Source: Epiperipatus broadwayi
Lineage: Eukaryota > Onychophora > Udeonychophora > Euonychophora > Peripatidae
Assembly (NCBI GenBank): GCA_028023455.1
Contig: JAQFVV010000151.1
Location: 2,535,097 to 2,599,096, forward strand
Direction: 5' to 3'
DNA: 64,000 nt
This document shows, one piece after another, positions 34,368-46,054 of this stretch (positions are counted from its first letter, which is position 1; every line of letters begins with the position of its first letter). A model generated the notes under the pieces. That model worked only from the letters and a program-made list of their open reading frames with translations, searched no databases and was not told where the DNA came from. The translations under genes and the position numbers were made by a program.

Positions 34368-34500
34368 GGTGTAATTTGGTGCAGTAGTAGATTGGTAGAC
34401 ATCGGAGCTCAAGATCCATGGATTGCTATCCAGCATGATCATTTCTGGCATTCAAACTTCTTATAGATTCATAAGCAATAACCATGCCATTATTATATTA
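34368..34500 (+). repeat. S2 SINE, plus strand
   Basis: GTGCAGTAGTAGATTGGTAG, GGAGCTCAAGATCCATGG, TTTCTGGCATTCAAACTTCT and AAGCAATAACCATGCCATT. Same order as 32147-32285. Confidence 0.6.
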
Positions 34501-34504
34501 TTTT

Positions 34505-35540
34505 TTTTATTTAATTAATAGTTAGAATAACAAAATTAATAGTTAGAATAACAATGTAAATCCCTCATATCTTTGCCAAAGTGAAATGAGTTTCTTTCAC
34601 CCTCGTTGATATTACCTATAGTTTTTTGATAAAAACGATGAAGGCTCATATTAATTATATAAACATTAATTAATTCAATATACCACTTTATTCCAAAAAT
34701 TTTAATTAAACTTTTCATAATGTTTATTTATTACTTTTTAAAAAAAAATTATATTTCTAATATTACTTTGAACGCTGAATTTTAAACAGACATAATGTTT
34801 TGAATATATTTACAGTACAGTACTAAATTAGAATATCTAAAATGCATAGAAAAGAGTGAGTTTTAAATTCGTCCACTCAATATTCATTTATTTTGTGACT
34901 AGTAAGAAATAAATTATTTGACACATGGCCCGAAAGGCCACTTGCATTCCCCCAGACTAATTAATCAGTGCCATACGTTTTAACAGCTTTTTGATTAATT
35001 ATTGTATTTAAATTAGATTAAAATGTCGTAAATCCAATTCATAAGATTAACGACACAGAGCAAAAAACAAAAAAAAAACAAAACATATAGGATATATTTA
35101 AAAAACAACTAAAGATTTAGTGATAATGTGTGTATTTCAATGTCTGTACTTCAAATGTATATTCGTACTTAAGTTATTTTAGGTCCATGAGTACAATATT
35201 ATGATAATAAATAAAGTAATTGCGTCATAGGTAAAGCAAACTCACCCAAAGTTGAATTGTATCTATTATAGCACATTATTCATTTAAACACAATATACAT
35301 GCGCGAGTGTATGTTACACTTCAAAAATAAACATATTGCTTTAAGATAATTATATATAAATATTATAATTACAAATAAATAGTCTCATAAGTAAAGTAAA
35401 ATCATACAATGCCGAATAATAGTTAATTAGTAATAAACCTTTACAATGTCTATTATTTCTCATTATCCACCTAAATAAAAAAAATCATACTTTGAAAACA
35501 AAAAGATCGCTTTAAGATAATCCTATTCTATGGTGTTTTA
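34505..35540. other. AT-rich stretch, no gene
   Basis: Contains a small GGCC-CGAAA-GGCC hairpin at about 34927-34940. Nothing else stands out. Confidence 0.35.
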
Positions 35541-35544
35541 CAGT

Positions 35545-35640
35545 TGTTAAAGCCTCGAGCATCCCTGATGATGTTGTTCAGCCGAAATACACACATTGTG
35601 AGAGGACCAGCTTATTATCTTACGTTGAAAAGGAATTAAT
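35545..35640 (+). repeat. SINE-like piece with hammerhead-like core
   Basis: AAGCCTCGAGCATCC, then CTGATGA, a 12-base spacer (TGTTGTTCAGCC), GAAAT and ACACACATTGTGAGAGG. CCTC and GAGG could pair as an outer stem I. Stem II is poor unless TGTTG was once GGCTG. The core motif order is right, but pairing is weak and it may be chance or a decayed ribozyme of a third lineage. Confidence 0.4.
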
Positions 35641-35644
35641 ATTT

Positions 35645-38000
35645 AAAAATATGCAATAGAATGCACCAAAATCTGCATATTGTTCATTTACATATATATA
35701 CAAGTATTTCTCTGGCTTTGTATTTTGCAATTAGTTCTTCTATATATTAGCACATTTTTCAACACATTTTTCTTTACTGCTGTATTGGACTTAATATTTT
35801 TGATATAATGGTCTTTTTGCCCTGCCCTTTTTTTATTCTTAAAGTTCTGCCCCATTGGCCAGCAGTTATAAAAGCTGCTATCACATTAACCAGCATCTTT
35901 TTCTACTTGATGCTGCCTTCTCCAGCTCCAGGCCCAATCTCAGACCTCTTGTTCATAAGTTTAATAAACACTCTACAAAGCTATAAATTCAAGCTATTTA
36001 TACAAATATATTAATGGTCTTTGACAACTTCAGTTATACTGAAAATGAATGTATGATAGAAATTGCTCGTTTGCAGCTATGCTAGCACAATATAGCATGA
36101 TCAAATTAAGATGTTATAACTTTTGGTCAATGGTGAAACTGTGATGAAGACAAGAGTGTATTAATTATTAGTAGACTCCATCACTTGCCAAATTTGTCTC
36201 TCAATTCATACTTAGAGGAAAATCATATTTCATATTTCAATGTGGTCTAAAGTTATTTAGAAATATATAATCAAAATATTCTAAAATAACACTACAGAAT
36301 TTGAATATGCCTATAACATAAAATCTTCATTATAGCTAGCTTACGGCACTTTACACCAGCTTTAGCAGCAATTACAATTTATTGTAAAAGTACTAAACTT
36401 ATTGCATACACAAATATGACATATTTCTTTCCAGTTAAGCGTCTTAATAATTATTGTAATAATAGGCTAGAAATTATCACATTATTTTTAACACAGATAT
36501 ACGTGATTAGAATATACATGGTAAAATTGTAATTATTTATATCTAATATATTCTAAAGAGATAAATAGAAATCAGACTTAAGTAATCAAGTACAGATCAA
36601 ATGCCTCTGTAGTACTTCACAGAGAAATGGGGAAAATATTTCTTTTAAAGCTAACCAGATGTTGGTCATTGATGGTTTTTATATTTTCCTTTCATGTTTT
36701 AATATCCAGCTAAGAATAGCTACATATCTATTTATTAATTAATAATTGGATAGTTATCTAGGTTGGATCTAAATCAGTTAAGTTTGGAAATTCTCAGCTA
36801 TCTGGAAAATGTCCAAACATTCAGATTTAAACTTCAATTGTGGTTGTGGAAGATTTTCTAAACATTACACGTGAAATACTTTATAATTAATGTATAGATG
36901 CCATTTTTTGTTTACTTAGTTACATTTGCAAAAAATAATATATGGTAAATAAAATTCACAGGTGAAAAAACCGTTAAAAATATGGTGCTGAGCAATCTTG
37001 TCAAAGTCAACTGTTACTTTCGAAACTAACAACAAATGGAAATATAAAACTATATTTAAATGAAAATGTTTCAAAATATACTTATTAAAACACTACTAGA
37101 TTTCCTGTTCGGGACCTAATCTACATTATTGATAAATCACACCTTTTAATTCTACATTTATTATCATTATATTCACTGCAAGTCATCAATATTTCTTTAG
37201 GATTAAAAAGTTACCTAATTTTTAGAACAAACACCATATCATCTAATATTAAATTTCCCAGCAGAGACTATCTGAATATTACTTCGATATCATTCTGCAT
37301 AGAAACTTTTCTTCTCATTGGTAAATGTATTATCACAGTAGAATTATTATTTTTTAGATCATAACATTGACTCTTATTTGACCAATATACATTATTTTAA
37401 AACCCTATACTCTCCAATTAAGAAAAGCAAAACATCCATTTACAAATCAGTAATTGGATAGTTAGATTCTGTGATTATCTGAAAAAAAATCAACTTGCTT
37501 AGATTCACATGCTATCATAAGAAAAAAACACCACATGAGTTCCAATTCCAGACTAAGAAAATAGAGCCAGATATACTAACCCACTTCATCAGAATGTTCT
37601 TTATTAAAAATAACTAAATTGCATTTCATAGGCAATTCAGATATTTTCATTTAAAATAAATCTCATTACAAAAATACAATCCAAGATAATTAAACATACA
37701 AATCAAGCAATCTTTTGCAACTATATAACGACTTATAACAAATTGTCCAAAAAAACATAAACATGAAACTTATGATTATTAGACAAAGCAATACAATATG
37801 CCACAAAATTGGTAATTATATTGTATAATAACCCCATATTGTAAATTTGCATATCAAATCAATAAAAAACAGTATTATAAACCCATTTTAATTTGAAGAT
37901 AAAGATTATATTTAGGTAATTCATAAATTCAAGGCATTAGCTTTATTTATACATATTAGATAAATTATATTTGTCAAATGTCTCTTTTTAATGAATGTAT
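35645..38000. other. AT-rich stretch, no gene
   Basis: ORFs are short and lack motifs. I see no named repeat over about 2.3 kb. This is the longest plain stretch in the window. Confidence 0.4.
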
Positions 38001-38004
38001 ATAA

Positions 38005-38115
38005 ACATCGTACAGGGCTTCACAGTATAACTCTATCATACCTGACTGCCATACATATAACTTGAGTTCGAATCCAGACTGGGTGAACATTAAAATTTTT
38101 GTAACAAGCTTAGAA
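38005..38115 (+). repeat. S4-type SINE head fragment
   Basis: GCTTCACAGTATAACTCTAT, then CATACCTGACTGCCATAC, a B-box GAGTTCGAATCCAG and TGGGTGAACATTAAAATTTT. The AATCCAGA(T/C) block with a following ATTAAAATT also occurs at 59893-59920. The minus-strand ORF across here (37974-38306) is antisense to it. Confidence 0.5.
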
Positions 38116-38498
38116 TTTTTCTTTAAGATAATGTGTCTATGGTTAACCCAAACAATATTAATTGATTGAATGGATAAAAATTGCTCTTCATTTAAAGCTG
38201 AAGCAAAGATAGGTGACACAACCATCCAGCAAATGGCAAGTGTGTTGAATAGTGTCTTTTTCATGATTCTTCTACAAGAAATTATTGGGCAACCTTTATC
38301 CTGCAATGGGCTATTTTAAGGCTGTTTTTCTATTTTTATTAATGTTTATATATATATTAAAAAATATTAAAGACATCTATTTTAGTACCACTATTGTATA
38401 TGATTTGTTTTAAGTTTCACAACCTACCTTCCAGATGATGCTTTAGAAAAAACAACATGAAGAAATTAATCCATAAAGAATTAAATATATATATATTC

Positions 38499-38667
38499 AA
38501 CACAGAGGCAAAATTCTCCATAAAATAGTACAAGCCAGAGTAATCATTGGATGCAGAAAGGTTTGTGCATAAAATCCCTATCTAGTGCACAAATCTTTCT
38601 GCATCTATTGATTACTCTGACTTGCACTGAGTGGTGCTACTGTATGGAGAGTTTTTCCTCTGTGTTA
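38499..38667. repeat. Family A hairpin
   Basis: AACACAGAGGCAAAATTCTC at the left is inverted as GAGAGTTTTTCCTCTGTGTT at the right. The arms are about 75 bp with almost no spacer. The ribozyme is entirely deleted. The ACACAGAGGC terminus marks one of three A subtypes, the others ending AAAACAGGC and TAAACAAAGGC. Confidence 0.8.
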
Positions 38668-38819
38668 TCAGCATGGGTAAGCATAAAGAATAGTTATGTG
38701 ATGTTTAGTGTTATATATATTCTATTTGTTGAAAATAAAAGGTTGAATGATAGGAATAAATTTGGCAAATGTAGTTTATTATACTATATTAATAAAACTT
38801 AACAAATATATTTTTATTA

Positions 38820-39050
38820 ATAATTACAAAATGAACTGTTTTTTTTTTTAAAGAGCAATGAATTTTTTGACTTTACTATTAGGATAATAATGGACGGATC
38901 TGGTAATGATATAGCATGCACTTCACATGAAATTTTTTTGATTTTGCACACCATGTAGATCTAATGAAACTGTGCTGAAAATAGTAACTTTCTAAAAATT
39001 ACAAATGTTTCTTAAAATTAATGAACGATTGTTTTTTTATTTTTTAAAAA
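38820..39050. other. AT-rich stretch, no gene
   Basis: I see nothing recognisable. Confidence 0.3.
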
Positions 39051-39054
39051 AATT

Positions 39055-39150
39055 GTCAAGTGTTGGTGACCTAGTGGTTAGCATAGCTGCTTTCCAAGCA
39101 GCTGGCCTTTCACTTCTCCGTCAATGCATTTGACATATGAAAAAAAAAAA
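39055..39150 (+). repeat. tRNA-derived SINE S1
   Basis: AGTGTTGGTGACCTAGTGGT, TTAGCATAGCTGC, TTTCCAAGCAGCTGGCC, and a degraded B box, then GCATTTGACATATG plus oligo-A. Confidence 0.75.
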
Positions 39151-39419
39151 GCACAGGTAAAAAATATCAGCCTAAGATTTTACACCTACTTTTATAAAAA
39201 TAATACTAAAATACAAATTATAAAAAAGTTGCTTAATTTTAATAAAGAAATGCTATAATGTAAAGCTGATGTTTTTAATTTTTTATCCTTTTTTTAAAGA
39301 ATTTAAGTAAACAATAATAAAAAATGATCTTGTTGTAATACAAGCAAAGAAAATAAATTCAACAAAATAATCAAAGATTCTTTTTGAAAATTGAAATCAA
39401 GTATCAAAACAAAATTTTA

Positions 39420-39960
39420 AAATTGAAGTGAATCTCATATTTTCTGTTATACCAGTAATCAGCAGCATGAATGTTCTGAAGAAAAGCAGGAAAAAACACT
39501 GGATTGTTGCTGCTATCCTGCCATGCCATTTTCCAGCAAATAATAAATTCAAAGGAGTCTATAATAGCTATGGGCATATGCTTCTTGTCATCTTCAGGAA
39601 TTTTACATTTGACTTCCCATGAGCATCAGGTACCAAGTTAACAAAATATGGACAAATATCAGAATCCCCTGGTACTGAGGTCGATGAAGACCATTATTCA
39701 TTGGAAATGATGATTGAGTCACATGCATATTCTTTCTCAATAATGGGAATCAGAGTTGACCTGTCTTTGCATGACAAATAAAAGTAATGGCCATTAATGA
39801 ATCCTCTTTTCAAGCTGAACGTTTACGATATGTCAATTAACATCCGTGGAAAAAACTTGTCTGATGATATCGCATTTGCTTTTCCCTTTTATCATAAAAT
39901 TAAAAGTAATCCACTATTTATATATTTATTTTCATATTATTTTATAAAAATCAAATGTTC
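39420..39960 (-). pseudogene. Merlin-like (IS1595/ISXO2-type) DDE transposase relic
   Basis: One minus-strand frame carries KRGFINGHYFYLSCKDRSTL and IPIIEKEYACDSIIISNE, a TAA, then WSSSTSVPGDSD and PYFVNLVPDAHGKSNVKFL, and after another stop IDSFEFIICWKMAWQDSSNN and PAFLQNIHAADYW. This follows the order of Merlin/ISXO2 transposases: DRS-x-TLxPII, a (S/N)(D/N)EW block, a VNHSxNFVDPxTGAHTQ-like segment, then a C-terminal YLxEFxWR-like block. It is broken by stops, and a likely frameshift lies near 39805 where the N-terminal part drops into another frame. The expected second catalytic Asp is Asn here (SNEW). No terminal inverted repeats were found. It is not active. Confidence 0.5.
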
Positions 39961-39964
39961 AATA

Positions 39965-41630
39965 TTTATTATTGCATAAGTATGCATCAATGTGTCCAAT
40001 TGTCACATTTTGTGAAACAACTGGAAAAATATTACATTCCTCAAATAATATTTTCAATATGGCTTCGATGGCATCACAATATGTAAAACCAAAAATTATA
40101 ATGTAGAGTGCAAATTATATTGATACCAACTTTACTTCTTAAATGGCAATAGAATATCAAAGTTTACATTAAAATTATTTTTTTGAAAAAAAAAAGAAGC
40201 TACAATTAATAATAGAAAAATCTATATTCTTAAAAATAAAATTAGTGATAAATGTTGCAATCTAATGGTGATTTTTGAAATTGCGTTTCTGATACATATT
40301 CAACATGTATTACATCTCTTGATAGTTATGAGCTTTTTTTTTATTGCTTTGCAATTTTTTTTGGGGGGACAAATATATTTATGCACTTAATTTCTTTGAA
40401 TTACATTTATCATAATTATAGCCCAAGTCAAAATATAAATTAAGATCTATTAATTGTATTCTTGACTGATATTAAAAATATTTACCTAATATGAAATTAT
40501 TATTAATTTGAAATTACATTTCAAAAACCTATTGCCATCATTTTACATGGATCTTTTTTTGTTTGGTAATTTTTTTTGGGTGGCGGGGGGAGGGTCAAAC
40601 ACATATATCCATAAATTTTTTTTGTATTATTTTTTGTATTGCTTTTCTTGCTAAATTACTGCCTAATAATTCAATAATAAATATGTACATGTACTTTTTA
40701 TGGATTACTTTCTTCACTGCTTTTCTGACTAAAGCACCATCTAGTGAATATATTCTTCCATTTAAAGTATCAACTGTATGTATTTAATAATACACTATAT
40801 CTCATAATATAATAATGTAAAAAATAAATCTCATCAGTGATTATTTAAATATTAGTGTGATTTTTTTATGTTGAGGCAAACATTTGACTATTTTAGATCA
40901 GTTTTATAATTGTTGCAATTAATACATCACCAATATGAGAATCAGTAAACCAATTACTATATATTGTTGCATATTTCACTTTAGAATAAGATGATTCACA
41001 AAGATAAGATAGTGCAAACAATATAATTAGCTTTTGGGCACACTTTTGTATATGCTTGTATTTTTTAGACACTGATTTCCAAAATTTGGTATATTCCTTT
41101 TCCTCCCTCTCTTTTTTTTTTTTTAAAAAAAAACCCTCCAGATTCCTATTGTTTTTGAGCTCAATGCAGCCAGTTGCAAATTAATTGCTGTTTGATCAAG
41201 GATTTTGTACAAGCAACAGGCAATTCTTAATGTGTTTTATATTCTGAAAAGCTTTCAAATCCATTGTATAAGACAGCTAAATTATTTTAAATAATTATAA
41301 AGTTTTCTGGAGAAATGCCAATACCATCATCTTGTTTAGCTTATATATGATTAGAAAATTATGCAGTATTTGGTTTTACTTCCTCATAATATTCCCTTTA
41401 AAGGCAAATGTTTAATTCACTATACATGAAATAATTTTATTTTCAGTCTGTAAACCAGGATTGAGCTCACAAACTTTTTTTTGTGATCTTGCAAAGAAAG
41501 GCTAAAAAACAATACCATCCACCATTTTCAAGTTTGCTGTAAACTTTATTGTTTATTATAAAAATAAAATAATTTGTTTCTGTAAAAAAAAGACAAAAAA
41601 CAATCCAAAACTTTTCCTCTGCTTTGCCAT
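39965..41630. other. AT-rich stretch, no gene
   Basis: ORFs here are Phe/Ile-rich. There is a T-rich run near 41110. Nothing else is recognised. Confidence 0.4.
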
Positions 41631-41639
41631 CGCTCCAAG

Positions 41640-41930
41640 ACTTAAAAAAAAGTTGATATAATTATAGATATATTAAACAACATCCATACTTTCCCATTCT
41701 TTTTAAATTCATATAAATAAAGATATAATAAAAGACAAATGATCTCCAAGATGCATTTCGTGCTGAACCAGCATTCATCAGTTGGTCCAGGTCACTACTT
41801 CTCATATATATCTCTATTATATGAAGAGTATTTATCTGTAGTAAATTGTTACATTTTTATTTACAATTGTCAAACTGACTCCACTCACAACTTTGACACC
41901 CTTCACCTCAGACAAATACAATAATGATTA
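41640..41930 (-). repeat. Family G copy 1, hammerhead-bearing
   Basis: It carries the F-type ribozyme in a different body. On the minus strand (41741-41798) the core is CTGATGA (complement of 41775-41781). Stem II is TGCTG/CAGCA with an A-C at the base. GAAA follows, then stem III AT-GC-AT, cleavage base C, and TTGGAGATC pairing ACCAA at four positions. The outer part (GACAAATGATCTCC, and TCACAACTTTGACACC toward the plus-strand right end) is not found in family F. Confidence 0.75.
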
Positions 41931-42059
41931 TTACTAATCATTTACTAAACTAGAGATTATCTCTAGCACAGATATAAACTTTAAACCTCAATTAAAGATT
42001 AATATATCTGATTTTTACATTTTTTTTTAAATATACAGACATGTGGAGTTATTCACCTT

Positions 42060-42420
42060 TTGCTTTCCCATGTGGAATATCTTTATAGATATATTAAACA
42101 ATTTCCGTATCCACATTTTTTTTAAATTCCTATAAATAAAGATACAATAAAAGACAAATGACCCCCAAGATGCATTTCATGCTGAACCAGCATTCATCAG
42201 TTGGCCCAAGTCACTATCTCTCATATATATCTCTATTATACGAAGAGTATTTATCTATAGTAAATTGTTACATTTTTACAACTGTCAAACTCTCTCCACT
42301 CACAATTTTGACACTATCCACCTCAGATAATTCTTGTATTTATCTGAGGTGGATGGTGTCAAAGTTGTGAGTGGAACAAGTTTAATAGTAAATAAAAATG
42401 TGACAATTTGACATAATTAC
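42060..42420. repeat. Family G copy 2 with inverted end
   Basis: A direct repeat of 41668-41925 at an offset of about 420 bp, with the ribozyme at 42158-42216 on the minus strand. Its right part ACCTCAGATAA (about 42320) turns over into TTATCTGAGGTGGATGGTGT, so copy 2 ends in a hairpin with arms of about 75 bp (42260-42325 and 42338-42410). Stem II again has A-C at 10.1-11.1. Confidence 0.75.
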
Positions 42421-42782
42421 TGTTCATTGTCATATATTATTAAAACCCACAAGGAAAAGAATCCTTAAATGATATGTATTTTATGGTATAATGGAGAACA
42501 ATGTTTTATTTTATTTTTTATTATAAGACTTTCAAGACAAAACAAACAAGTTGCTGAAAAATGATTATTTTGCATAACAAACTTTATTTCCTTCCAATAG
42601 TCTTGAAAGACTCTATTTTCAAGACATTTCTTCCTTGCTGAGTAATTAAATTATAGTTTGATACAAAACAATATTGTATTCATATATTGGGCTACTTCTA
42701 TCTATTGAATGCCTATACAAAAATTTAACTTTATTAAAATATTCCAAATATATAGCACACAGGTTAGTATATATGCACGTTT

Positions 42783-42930
42783 TGAGAGGTATTATTATCC
42801 TCTCTTCTTCAGGTGTTGCTGCCTGACCAGCATCAGTAGTAGCATAAGAATCAAACCCAGACCTTTAGATTCTTGAATATTGAATTTTAAGGCAACATTC
42901 TAACCAGCTGAGCCATTCTGTTTCAAACCA
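42783..42930 (-). repeat. S3 tRNA-derived SINE
   Basis: GAGAGGTATTATTATCCTCT, TTCAGGTGTTGCTGCCTGAC, AATCAAACCCAGACCTTTAG (B-box complement) and CATTCTAACCAGCTGAGCCA (A-box complement). The minus strand reads tRNA head first. Confidence 0.7.
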
Positions 42931-42934
42931 GTCA

Positions 42935-43130
42935 CAAATTTGCTGATGTAAATGTCACTTAAATCAATAACAAACAAACACAGTCTTCTATTTTAAAAAT
43001 AATCCATTAATTTCAATATATATACAAAACAAACCACATGCAAACTTCTTTATAAATCTTGATTTATTATTTAAACTATTTAAAGTTGTAATTATAAATT
43101 TATTAAACGCACATTGATTACGTAGTAATA
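42935..43130. other. AT-rich stretch, no gene
   Basis: Nothing recognisable. Confidence 0.3.
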
Positions 43131-43134
43131 TTTA

Positions 43135-43400
43135 CTGAGGTTATAACCTCGATAATATGCGTATAAAATGCGATAGTAGGGACCTCTACAGGTGTTTTAA
43201 CCACAAGCTTACGCTATGGAAGAAAAGAGGGGAACCCTCTTTACTTCAACCTACTTTCTATTTAAATAGGTGAAGCTGAAGCGGTTAGATCTGCGAGCGT
43301 GAAGCTATTCAATACTTCACTGATTAAGTCCACATTTCTTATTACACATTAATACTCGCGAAATCTTTCGATTTACAACGAGTCAAAGTACAAAAAAATA
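43135..43400. repeat. D-related repeat, diverged
   Basis: GAGCGTGAAGCTATTCAATA, TTAAGTCCACATTTC, then CTCGCGAAATCTTTCG and TTTACAACGAG align with element D's AGTGTGAAGCTTAAATACC, TTTAATCCACTAAAT, ACGCGAAATCATCCG and TTTACAACGAAG in the same order. The upstream part (43156-43220) matches 7968-8035 instead, so this copy joins two modules. Confidence 0.65.
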
Positions 43401-43794
43401 CCCCATTTCGACTATATTTTTTTATAGTCTATCAAGGAACAACTAAAAAATACGTAAAAGACAATAAATATAAATACAAATATTGCACAATAATCCAATA
43501 CATGTAACAAATACAAATAATTCTTACTTTAAAACTTTTCTAATAATCTTAAATTCTCACTATAGTTGGGGGGAGGGGATAGGGTGATTTAATTAAATAA
43601 TTATAGGGGGTTATTTTAAAAAATGTATTTAAGAAATGAATGTAGTGAAAATTTAAGATTGTTTATTAAAAGAGTTTTAAGATAAGAGTTATTTGTATTT
43701 GTTATATGTATTGGATTATTGTGGAATATTTATATTTATTGTTTTTTTTATGTATTTTTTTAGTTGCTCCTTGATAAAGACTATAAAAGAATTG

Positions 43795-43870
43795 TACTGA
43801 TTTAGAGTTCGTTCTCTGCCATTTTGAATTCTAATAACTGCCCAAACCCACCACTATCACATCCAAGTGA
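43795..43870. repeat. Half copy of the 45745 inverted repeat
   Basis: GATTTAGAGTTCGTTCTCTG, CCATTTTGAATTCTAATAAC and TGCCCAAACCCACC match one arm at 45745-45890. Confidence 0.65.
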
Positions 43871-43874
43871 TAAA

Positions 43875-44975
43875 TGACATCAAATAATCCACATGCGGTT
43901 GCAATATGACTATTTACTACAAAATTGCAATTTACATCAACAATTAAAAAATTAAAGTGCAAATTTCATACAACTACGCTTAAACAAATCACATGACTAA
44001 AATATACAAAATATAAAAAATGGGAGGATTGAATAAGTTTTGAAATACTAAAAGCTTAGTTTCAAATAACTTTATTCATACCTTAAGAAGATACATATGG
44101 ATATCATTTTACATCTTTCTTATTATAGGTTACATGCTTACAAATGGGCAGCGGCTCTACAATGAAAATAATAAATAGGAAAAAAACAAACGTTAAAAAA
44201 AGAGGCCATCTGGATTACATTGAAATAACCTACTTACGCATTATTTGTGCCAACAAGTTGCCCACTCAATACAGTGTTTTAACAAAAATGTAAATGTTGA
44301 ATAAAGATAGAAACAACTGCCAAAGCATATTAATTCTAGAATTAATAATAAATCACATTTTACCTTAACTTTAGCCAAAAGAATACTTGTCTAAACAATA
44401 TTAATTATACAATTAATAAAAAATTAATAAGTCAGAGTTTTTTTCTTTCCAAAGCAAGTAATGTTGTTTGCTTCATTTCTCACATGACGTTATTTGCTGG
44501 TGGATGAATAAAAAGAATCTAAATGAGAGAGATTTATTCATTAAATTTCTCAAAGATGGTAATGCTACCTATCGATGGTGAAAAGGTTAGTGTTTATCTT
44601 ATTTAAAAACAGTTACCTCTTTTATAAACATTTGAAATAAGCAACAAATTTTTATTAAAATCTGTAATATATTTTTTTAAACATGTTTCCGTGTTCATTT
44701 ATTGATGATGGTAAAAGTCACTTCAATGTCAATAGATAGAAAATAATGTAAATAGAACATATAGATTTGTATCAATTTCAAGAACCCATAAAGACTCCAT
44801 GTTATCAAGTGTATATCCGATATCCACGTTAGGAGATCAAATGTTAACAATGCTATTTTTTTCGTATCTCCATTTTTTCTCCTAACTATATGTAACAAGG
44901 GAAGCATGCAACATCAGAGTTTTTTGCTGGTTAGAAAAAATCCGAATAATTGTAAAATTAATATGCTTTATATCA
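43875..44975. other. AT-rich stretch, no gene
   Basis: Nothing recognised. The 70-codon minus ORF at 44695 has no motif. Confidence 0.35.
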
Positions 44976-44985
44976 GCCAATTTTT

Positions 44986-45610
44986 CAACATGTGATTATA
45001 GGCATATATTGTAACAAAATTCATATTTTAGAAGTTATAACTTTTTAGTAATTCAAGATTATAAGCTTGGTTTAATCAATTTTACGTTATTTCAACATGT
45101 GATTATTGGTATATATTATAATAAAATTCATATTTTAGAAATTATAAGCTTTTAGTACTTCAAAATTATAAGTCAGTTTGATGTTATTTCAACATATGGT
45201 TATAGGCATATATTGTAATAAAATTTGTATTTTAGAAGTTATAACCTTTTAGTAATACAAAATTATAAGCTTGGTTTAATCAATTTTACATTATTTCAAC
45301 ATGTGATTATCAGCATATATTATAATAAAATTCGTATTTTAGAAATTATAAGCTTTTAGTACTTTGAAATTATAAGTCAGTTTTATGTTATTTTAACATG
45401 TGGTTATAGGCATATATTGTAATAAAATTCATATTTTAGAAGTTATAAGCTTTTAGTATTATAAAATTATAAGCTTGGTTTGATCAATTTTACATTTACT
45501 CAACACATGATTATAGGCATATATTGTAATAAAATTCATATTTTAGAAATTATGAGCTTTTAGCATTTCAAAATTGTAAGCATGGTTAGCTCACACTTCT
45601 GTGATTTTTG
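44986..45610 (+). repeat. Dimeric (higher-order) satellite
   Basis: The phrase CAACATGTGATTATAGGCAT recurs at 44986, 45093, 45190, 45298, 45394 and 45501. Spacings alternate 107, 97, 108, 96, 107. The longer units contain AAGCTTGGTTTAATCAATTT and the shorter ones ATAAGTCAGTTTGATGTT-like sequence. The true period is a dimer of about 204 bp, repeated about two and a half times. A related fragment resumes at about 45675-45740. Confidence 0.9.
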
Positions 45611-45744
45611 AATACTTTGCATCATTGAAATCATCCTTCCTCCTCCCTGCATATGTCAGCACTTTGCACCATCATTATTATAATAAAATTTATATTTTAG
45701 AAGTTATTGGCTTTTAGAATTTCAAAATTATAAGCTTGGTTTGA

Positions 45745-45890
45745 TTGGACCAATTTAGAGTGTGCTTTCAGCCATTTTGAATACTAAGGAATGACCAAAA
45801 CCATATCATTTATCAATTGGATATCAGCGTTGGTTTTGGGCAGCCCTTAGAATTCAAAATGGTAGAGAGCACACTCTAAATTAGCACTAA
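45745..45890. repeat. Inverted repeat, arms about 58 bp
   Basis: ATTTAGAGTGTGCTTTCAGC with CCATTTTGAATACTAAGG on the left pairs with the right arm AATTCAAAATGGTAGAGAGC and ACACTCTAAATT. The spacer is about 20 bp. No ribozyme core. Confidence 0.8.
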
Positions 45891-45949
45891 AAATAGTCAA
45901 AACATTGGAATATTTTTTTTGTACTTTATAATAGTTCATATAATAAATC

Positions 45950-46052
45950 AAGAAGATTGAGAGGTCAGTGACAGCTTCTTTACAAGCAGTTGTTCCAGGT
46001 TAGCGGGTTCGCTTCCCGGCTGATGCTATGAAACATGAGGAAAAAAAAATCA
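45950..46052 (+). repeat. tRNA-derived SINE S1
   Basis: GATTGAGAGGTCAGTGACAG, TTCTTTACAAGCAGTTGTTC, B-box GGGTTCGCTTCCCGG, then GATGCTATGAAACATGAGG and oligo-A. The A-box side is slightly truncated. Confidence 0.8.
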
Positions 46053-46054
46053 AG

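Noticed and set aside
37974-38306. 110-codon minus ORF with a signal-peptide-like stretch
   Set aside because: It runs through an S4-type SINE head on the other strand. The start region also resembles the antisense of a LINE tail (an FILQWA-like stretch on plus). No motif supports a gene.
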